Below are positions 57,174-64,000 of a stretch of 64,000 bases of DNA, piece after piece (position 1 is the first letter of the stretch; each line of letters begins with the position of its first letter). The stretch spans positions 10,868,001 to 10,932,000 of the forward strand of contig WOAB01000524.1 in the NCBI GenBank assembly GCA_027886185.1, given 5' to 3'. The notes under the pieces were generated by a model, which was not told the DNA's origin, did no database searches, and worked only from the letters and a program-made list of their open reading frames with translations. Origin of the DNA: Rheum nobile (taxonomy: Eukaryota > Streptophyta > Magnoliopsida > Caryophyllales > Polygonaceae). Both the position numbers and the translations under genes were made by a program.

Positions 57174-59375
57174 TTATGGATCTTCCTGCTTCACGCGAAA
57201 AGCACAGCCTTCATAGGCGCTATTTGCAACAATGGCATAACATTTTGTGCCAGTGGCAGACCTGTCAATGGCCAACAACACGGTTACGCAACATTTTACT
57301 GCATTTGATAAACAACTAAGTTTGTTTACCGAGAAGTACCTTTTCAATAATATAAGGGTTTCCAACAATAATGAGCAATGATCTGGCACGAGTCATGGCA
57401 AAATTGAACCTCTTCCGGTTGCTCACAAATCCTAAACAGACAGTCCTATCATATTCGTCGTGTTTCACGGTTGATCTGACGGTTGACATGATGATCACTT
57501 CCCTTTCTTTACCCCGAAATTGATCAACCCCGCATATCTTAATATCAGTCATATGTAGAGACCTGAGAGCCTTACCTATATTTAGTACTTGTTGTGGGAA
57601 AAGGGTAATAATCCTAATGTCGTGCTCTGGCACATTCCTTTTTTTGAGCTTCTATACGAGCTCAACCACCTTGCTAGCTTCAATCCTATTAAACCGTGAA
57701 GGGATACCCTTTTCCCTCTCATCCAAGCCTTGGATGCCATAGAACATTACAGGGAAGTTCCCGTTGGGAAGCAAATCAGCCCAAGGTAAGGAAGATGTGT
57801 CACTTTCTTCTCGATATAGAATCAATGCTCCTCTATAAAAGAGTCTTGAAGGAACATAAAGGATTTTAGGGTGGCTCCAGTAATTCTTCACCAACATTGT
57901 GACATAATTGCGATCCCTGACTTGTAAACTTCAAAGTCTAACAACCTCTCCAGAAAAGACCTTCCCAACCCATAAGCCTCAGCTTGCTTTGAATGAATAT
58001 CAGGGCCAAGTTGCTTGGGATCACCAGAAAGAACAATAACTATGTTATTTTCGTAGAGGGTTGATATGGGGATCATTGTCTCTGGCTCTGAAGCTTGGCT
58101 TGCATCATCTAAGATGATGTGGGAGAAGTGGCCACGGTTAACCCCTTGAGCATAAAGGTAAGATGCACTCGTGTATATCGTTATTATTATCCTGTAGCTG
58201 TAGAGTGCATCTCAAGAAGGGCAAGTGAAGAAACCTTCAATGTACATACATAATCTCAATAATGCAGCGTTCATTTTTTCTAAGGGACGACGTGTGGCAT
58301 TCAACCTAAAAATATCTTCCTCGCTAAGTTTCATCCCCTCACAAAGGGTTTTCTCTAATATGTGATCTGCTGCGCAATTTGAAGAAGCACATACCAGTAT
58401 CTGAGAATTCCGTCTAGTTTTATATAGTTGGAGGATCACCTCCACTAGTGTTTTTGTCTTTCCTATTCCCGGGGGTCCATAAATCACAAAAGGAGCTCCT
58501 CCTCTGCACCCTAAAATTAAGCGAACAACACTTTTCTGTTCCTCGTTAAGAAGACGTGAAATAGGCACAAGATTGTTTGTTGTAATCCTCCGTTTTCCAT
58601 AATACTCATGGGGAAAGAGGAAATTTTCGTGTAATGCCTCTCCAGATAGAATGGCTTGACGAAGCCTACTAAAATTTACCCCATTGTACACAAAACAAAT
58701 TTCATACAGATTGCTATCTCTGTGCCTTTGGTAAAATCCATCATGAAATTGCAATAATACTTCATCAGCCTCAACACGGTGGGTCCAGCCCTGTTAAAAC
58801 AACATTGGCAAGTTCAAGATGAGAAAACAACATTGGCAGCGGTAATTCGTGTAATTGTGATAAAAAATATGAACTTCTATGTCATTGTTCCTTCCAAGAA
58901 TAACACATAACCCTTTGATAAAAACTTTAACACCATTGACATGAAGTAAAAAATTACCTTCACCCAGTTTAGCACACATACCTGATCAAGAGAATATTCA
59001 CCAAATACATTTACCACATCTCCACGGACAAGTGAGGGCCCTCTTTCAGCAAGTCCTGGCACTTTAAGTGCTAAAAAGTCAAAATCATTTTGTCTCAAAG
59101 TAACAGACTTCATATTATAAGCTTTCACGTAGTCCTGTAAACAAATATAAAAAGAGAACCATTCAACAAGTTGGTACTACGAGAGAACCATGCCATCTAG
59201 CTATCCCCTCAGTCCCCCCACCCTCATATAGAGAAAATATAACAATTACCATAATGAGAAGTTCCTCCATCCCTAGCAACGCATTGAAATACGACGCATA
59301 ATTTTCCTCTGTTAAGCCTTGTCAGACAACTTTAGGGATTTCCTCAAACTCAATCGCTTTCCTTGTTTCTGGTGG
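57174..59375 (-). pseudogene. SDE3-like RNA helicase pseudogene
   Basis: SDE3 is an Upf1/MOV10-type helicase used in plant RNA silencing. Exons (minus strand): 59250-59375 (EEIPKVV-stop-QGLTEENYASYF), 58982-59134 (DFLALKVPGLAERGPSLVRGD), about 57329-58790 and 57174-57265. The intron at 58791-58981 has GTATGT/CAG borders. Motifs in the large exon: THRVEADEVLLQFHD, Walker A GPPGIGKTKT, CASSNCAADHILEKTL, LDDASQASEPE (normally LDEAGQASEPE), SGDPKQLGP, FRGKEREVIIMSTVRSTVKH and NFAMTRARSLLIIVGNP. Stops at 58212 and 57652, a frameshift near 57910 and another in the last exon break it. Introns show it is a genomic copy, not a retrocopy. The N-terminal third is absent. Whether it is a former host gene or a MULE capture is open. 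Confidence 0.85.
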
Positions 59376-60911
59376 TATGTGATTCCACAATCAAAGAACA
59401 CAATCAGACGAGCTGCTCTAAGGAGATGAAAGAGATGAAGACTCGAAGGAGATGGGTGAGATGAAGTGAAACAAAGAGAGAGTAGGAGTGGAAGCATGTA
59501 GATAAAAAATGTCAAACAAGAGACACTCGAAGGAGATGGATGAGATGAAGTGCAATTAATATCTCTGTAATTAAGATCTTTGTAAAGTAAAATAGTCAAA
59601 GAAGCAGAGCATCAGGAGAGGGAGATGCAATTAAGACATGGAGCATTTTGTCAAATAACGGTCAAATCTATTAACTATGTACAAACATGGAGCATTCTGA
59701 ATATTGTCAAAATTGTTAGTGGTACCGTATCACTTTGTCAAAAGTATTAAAGCAATGTCACAGTACTAATTTAAAATGTCACGCGTCCAAGTAAATATAA
59801 GAGAATTGAGGGATTGTGAGTAGAAGTATTCAACCAGATGTCACGCGACCTACAAATTAAGTGGCAAGCATTATGATATAATATGGTAGAATGCAAATTA
59901 TGTACACACATGGAGCATTCTTCATGTAATATCTGGAAATTGACAATAAAATTTGCATTTAATACTATCAACCTTAAAGTTTAGTGTTGATTTTTGCATC
60001 TAAACTTTAAACTTTAATGTCACATTACATACTAAAGTTTGCATTTAAACTTTAATGCGATACTAAAGTTTACTGTTGATTTTTTGGTGTTGAAATCACA
60101 ATTAGTAGAGGAAGATGCGAATTTTTTATTTGTAGTTATGACATAATTATTCGTAAATATGACATTCATTTTCTTAAGGCCGACATTAGTTTTCGATAAT
60201 AGTAGAAACAACCAAGTATGACGTAGTAAGTTTTGCCGCTTGTGAATCTTTGGTTTTACATTATTTTGGCTCAAATTTTGTTTAACATGGAAATGATTTT
60301 GTTTTACTTAAATCTAAATCAATTTGTATACTTTGGAAAGAGGAATAACTACCAGTTCATCGGCATAACTTTGAAATGTTGAGTTCATCAGTTCAAGATA
60401 ACATTGAAATGTTCAGTTCATGATAAAAAGAATTTGGAAGATGGAGGTTTGAAATTTTTTACAACTGATGGCTGTACAGTCAGATGGGAGGGAGATGAGG
60501 TTTGGATTTTCTTACAATTGATGGCGGGAGAATGGGCGGGAGAATCACTACCAGTTCATCGGCATTCTTCTGTCAGTTCAGCAGTTCATCGGCGGGAGAA
60601 TGTACAGATGGAGATCACTACAGTTCATCAGCGGGAGAATGTGCGGGAGATTAGGCGGGAGAGACTACAGTAAATGGAGGGAATTTTGGGGGTTTTGGAG
60701 GGAAGTAATATATAACGATATTTGTGTACTTTTTTTGTTTTTTGTTTCCTTTTTCTTTTCTCCAATTTTTTTTGCTTTTATTTACTTTTTGAATTAAAAG
60801 AAATTTTTTATTATTTTGCAAAAATACACCAAATGGTGTATATATGCAAAAAAAAAACAAGCATTTATTCTTGCAAGTTGCATACCCATTTAGGGTATTT
60901 ATGCAAATCTG

Positions 60912-60946
<35 letters not shown>
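59376..60946. other. Non-coding, AT-rich with short repeats
   Basis: 59400-59560 has two copies of ACTCGAAGGAGATGG-TGAGATGAAGTG. 60540-60665 has four copies of CAGTTCATC-GGCGGGAGAATG. 60670-60700 carries GGAGGGAATTTTGGGGGTTTTGGAGGG, like the words at 46110 and 55920. A TA run (60915-60944) marks the edge of the next element. No gene recognised. Confidence 0.45.
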
Positions 60947-61287
60947 GTTCGAATCTAGTGCGAATGGATTAAAAGGTGCGAAATAGGAATGGACGCGGGC
61001 TGCCCAATATAAGCAATCCAATGGACATTAAAGAAGAAATCCCAGCGGCCCAAAAATGAAAAAACGCGCTCATGCGTTGTAGGCGGTTTTCCACACACGC
61101 TGAACTAAACATTTCAAAAGAAAAAGCTTAAGCAACCGAACCGTCATTCATACTCTGCAAAACAGTTCTGATTTCTGGAGAACAAAAACGAGAGAGAGAG
61201 CATTGATCGCAAACCCTAGGTCCTATAGCAACGAAAATCAAGCACAATCATCTCCAATCGTTCGAGATCGATCACAAATAAGCAGCA

Positions 61288-64000
61288 ATGACGAACTCTG
61301 ACATCAACACACAAGAAAACCCCGGTAAAAATCTACTTCACTTGCTTGTTCTTGGCGAAATTCCATTTTATTGTGTTAGATTTTTCAGGTTTTAGTCCGT
61401 ATATGAAATCAAGGTGAACAATATTCTTACGATTTGAGAACATCTAGCAAGAGTATGAGGCAATTATGCATGTATTGTTGTTTCTGGATAAATTTATGGA
61501 AAAAGAGCAGTTACATTGTTTGAATTAAGTGTATTTTTGAAACAATTTATGTGTGGGCATCATAAAAACAAAACATGTGCATTTGAACTAAACTGTATGT
61601 GCATGGTTTCGCAAATACATGTGTGTTCATGTAGATAAGTTGTGTGTGCGTGTTAATTTTACTATGTGTGCATACAAAAAATAGTGTGCATACTTTGTAA
61701 AATATATGTGCACATACTAGTTTATCTAAACATGTTTACATTGTTATTTTCTATGTGATAGATAAACGTATATCAAAACATAGAAAAGTAGCAACTGCAA
61801 ATAAACAGAAAAAACAACAAAACAGTAGCACACCTATAGTAATCTGTTTCAGAGACGCCACAATGACTATTGGGGAACCAATTTTTCATAGAGGTGGTGT
61901 ACATAAAACACTGAATTATTCTCGTTCTTACACATGTTGACATAACATCTAAAGTAATCGATTTTTATTACTCAAACAAAGAGAACATGAGCAAACGCCT
62001 TAATGACACGAATGAAATTGACAAAAAAGAGTACCAGTGACAATACAGGAACAAGTAAGACTATTGGGGACAAACCAACATCCATCACCCAGGACGAAGA
62101 CAACAACACAATGACCACTACAAATGAAGGAGCAAGTAATTTATTATCAAATGTCTTATATGGGCATGAAATACATAGTAGCTTGTGCTATTAAAAATAC
62201 GTGTGTGTGCATCTATTCTAATTAAAAATATTTGTGTTAAATGCATGGTTCAATTAGTTTTCAACATGTAAGTAATGAATTTCATTTGTATTGATAGATT
62301 TACTACTGTATGTTCATGTATTTATTCTAATATGTGCATGTATATGAGACAATATGTGCATGTATTTAATTTACTTTTCAAAATGTAAATGATTTGTGTT
62401 CACGAATTTAACACTATATGTGCATGTATTTATTCTTATATGTGCATGTATGTTGACAATGTTCATGGATTTAACACTGTAAGCGTGTGTATTTATTCTT
62501 ATATGTGCATGAATGGTTGCAGTGTTCATGGATTTAACACTGTATGTGCATGTATCTATTCTTATACGTGCATGTATGTTAACAGAAACCAGAAGCAAAC
62601 GACTAAATCATAAGAATGAAGAGGTCAAACAGAAAACTGAAGACAATTCAAAATCTATCACTCAAGTGAAACACAATACCACAACAAGTGTTACAAACCA
62701 AGAAACATGTAAAATACTATAAAACAATTGTATGTTCTTTCTTTTAAATCAGTATGCAAATGTAATTTATTGTACACTATCTCATATGTGCATCAAATGA
62801 ATACTACCATGTGCTTAAGAAAATATTTGTGTGTGCATCTATTAAAAAAATTATATGTGTTATATGCATGGTTCAATTAAAGTTTTCAAAATATGAATAA
62901 TGATTCCATGTGTGTTCATCAATTTACTAAACTATGTTCATGTATTTATTCTAATATGTTAATTCATATTAACAGCTAGAAAAATTAAAAGATGAAAGAC
63001 AACTGCAAGGAAGAACATACTTCCAAGATCAAAGCCTATTGTTATAAGAGAACCACGTAGGACGAGTCCTACATTTCAACAAACACAAACAGAAAAAAAT
63101 GCCAATATGTAAAGGAGAAAGGGGAAGGAACCAATGATTGAGGAAGAGGAGGAACCACTGATCGAGGAAGACGAGGAAGACAAGGAGGACAAGTTGCATG
63201 TGGCAAAGATTCTAGCTAAGCTTAAAAGGCCAAGGAGCTTACAGATAAAAGAGCCCGAATCAGAGTCACAACCAAACAAGGGAAAAGCAGTAGCTACTGC
63301 AAAGTCTAGGAAAAAAATGAAGGTAGGCATCAGAGAGCTTAAAACAAAGTATGAGATGTTGAAGTCGAGAAGTACACCTAAATTGTTAGTTGAGATAGTT
63401 GGAAAGATGAGTGCATTATAAAAGCAAGCTCTTCCGGAGATGGGTTTCGAAAGTCTCCTACACTGGAAAGTTGAAGAAATTCTTGGTCGTATTAGCTACT
63501 GGATTATGAAACATTTTGACTCTGTTTCTTGCACAATAAAGATTGGTGATACTGGAAATGTGATTAGGGTAACAGATGGGGATGTTCAAAAATACCTTGG
63601 ATTACCGCATGGAGGAAAGAAGATTGAGGTTTCAAAGAACCCAACTGATTTTGAGCTGCTAGAAGAGTTTAAGCAACAGTTTGAAAAAAATACAAGATGA
63701 AGAAACAAGTGTGCTGAAGCTTTGGGACATGAGGACGATTAAACCTTCTGATGTGGCCCACAAGTTGAACAGTTGCCACACTCCAAAATCCAAATGACTG
63801 GTTTAAAAGGAACTTTCTCATACTATTCAACTCACTTGTTTTGGAAAGTCACCAAAATGGGAATATAAATGTGAAAGTGCTTGATATGCTCAGAGACACT
63901 AGGAAAATTGTTGAATTTGATTGATGTGAATACGTTTTGAGAATGTTGGTTGAACATGAAGAGGCTTGGGCTGAGACTGACAATGGTTATTTTAGAGGTC
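61288..64000 (+). pseudogene. DUF1985-family (Ulp1-associated) gene, 5' part, truncated by window
   Basis: The start codon at 61288 (MTNSDINTQENPG) leads to a GGTAAAA donor at 61325; the next exon starts at 61762 (DKRISKHRKVATANKQKKQ). Small Lys/Thr/Asn-rich exons follow (62003-62160, 62585-62710). The conserved part is at 63134-63700: an acidic segment EEEEEPLIEEDEEDKEDK, a basic nuclear-type stretch SRKKMKVGIREL, then GFESLLHWKVEEILGRISYW and DGDVQKYLGLPHGGKKIE, the N-terminal domain of MULE-associated Ulp1 proteins. One TAA at 63419 and a frameshift near 63690 (NTR to DEETSVLKLWDMRTIKPSD) interrupt it. The peptidase would lie beyond 64000. Confidence 0.6.
62397..62585. repeat. 63-bp tandem repeat, three copies, in an intron
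   Basis: Units begin TGTTCATGGATTTAACACTG at 62397 (variant), 62460 and 62523 and contain TATTTATTCTTATATGTGCATG. Related GTGCATGTAT words extend from 62170 to 62960. Confidence 0.9.

Larger units (their letters stand above)
60947..64000 (+). mobile_element. Third MULE-like element, left end only (runs off right edge)
   Basis: After a TATATA run the sequence GGGTTCGAATCTAGTGCGAATGG has the form of other MULE-like termini in this window (short GTGAAACG/GTGCGAA-type words after TA repeats). A plant-like leader and a DUF1985-family gene follow. The right TIR is outside the window, so this is inference from layout. Confidence 0.4.

Overview
The window is plant nuclear DNA, almost certainly from a eudicot. 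It is AT-rich and crowded with plant transposon families: Ty3/gypsy elements primed by initiator-Met tRNA, a Helitron with CTAG-type ends, MULE-like elements carrying DUF1985/Ulp1 genes, a hAT element and MITE-like pieces. It also has a plant-specific PADRE (DUF4228) gene and remains of an SDE3-type RNA-silencing helicase. The species cannot be named from the sequence. Only two protein-coding genes look intact: the PADRE gene (14243-14827, minus) and a 134-residue PB1-like ORF (50757-51161, plus). Nearly everything else is a mobile element or a decayed gene inside or beside one.

Layout. 1-12070: a minus-strand gypsy gag and its long LTR (1502-8890). That LTR is interrupted by a plus-strand LTR of a related family (3368-8072), which is itself interrupted by a minus-strand solo LTR (5434-8054, target-site duplication). 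A second solo LTR of the outer family follows at 8940-12070. 12071-16113: old LTR debris, the PADRE gene and a small MITE. 16114-23167: a Helitron with both ends recognisable, containing a helicase broken only by in-frame stops, a captured housekeeping-type promoter, tandem exon/intron copies and two paralogous miRNA-like foldbacks. 23168-31775: minisatellite-like arrays and two TIR (MULE-like) elements, one holding a CACTA-like insert with a plant-mobile-domain-like fragment.

31776-45611: a DUF1985/Ulp1-type protease pseudogene split by an 8-kb LTR retrotransposon (32713-40693, TSD ATGTA) and by a hAT element (43367-45302, TSD TATGAGCC). 46344-50150: a second DUF1985/Ulp1 gene with its His-Asp-Cys triad readable. 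Next come the PB1-like ORF, a decayed MuDR-type transposase (52018-55405, minus), a coiled-coil/membrane-tail ORF (56462-56879) and an SDE3-like helicase pseudogene (57174-59375, minus). From about 60947 a third MULE-like element with a DUF1985-like gene runs off the right edge.

There is no operon-like logic. The unifying theme is transposon biology: MULEs that combine a transposase with SUMO-protease-like and PB1-like passengers, and a Helitron that has collected host promoter and exon fragments. Many stop codons in the broken genes look like CAG to TAG, CGA to TGA or TGG to TAG/TGA changes, the pattern expected when methylated, silenced transposons lose cytosines by deamination.
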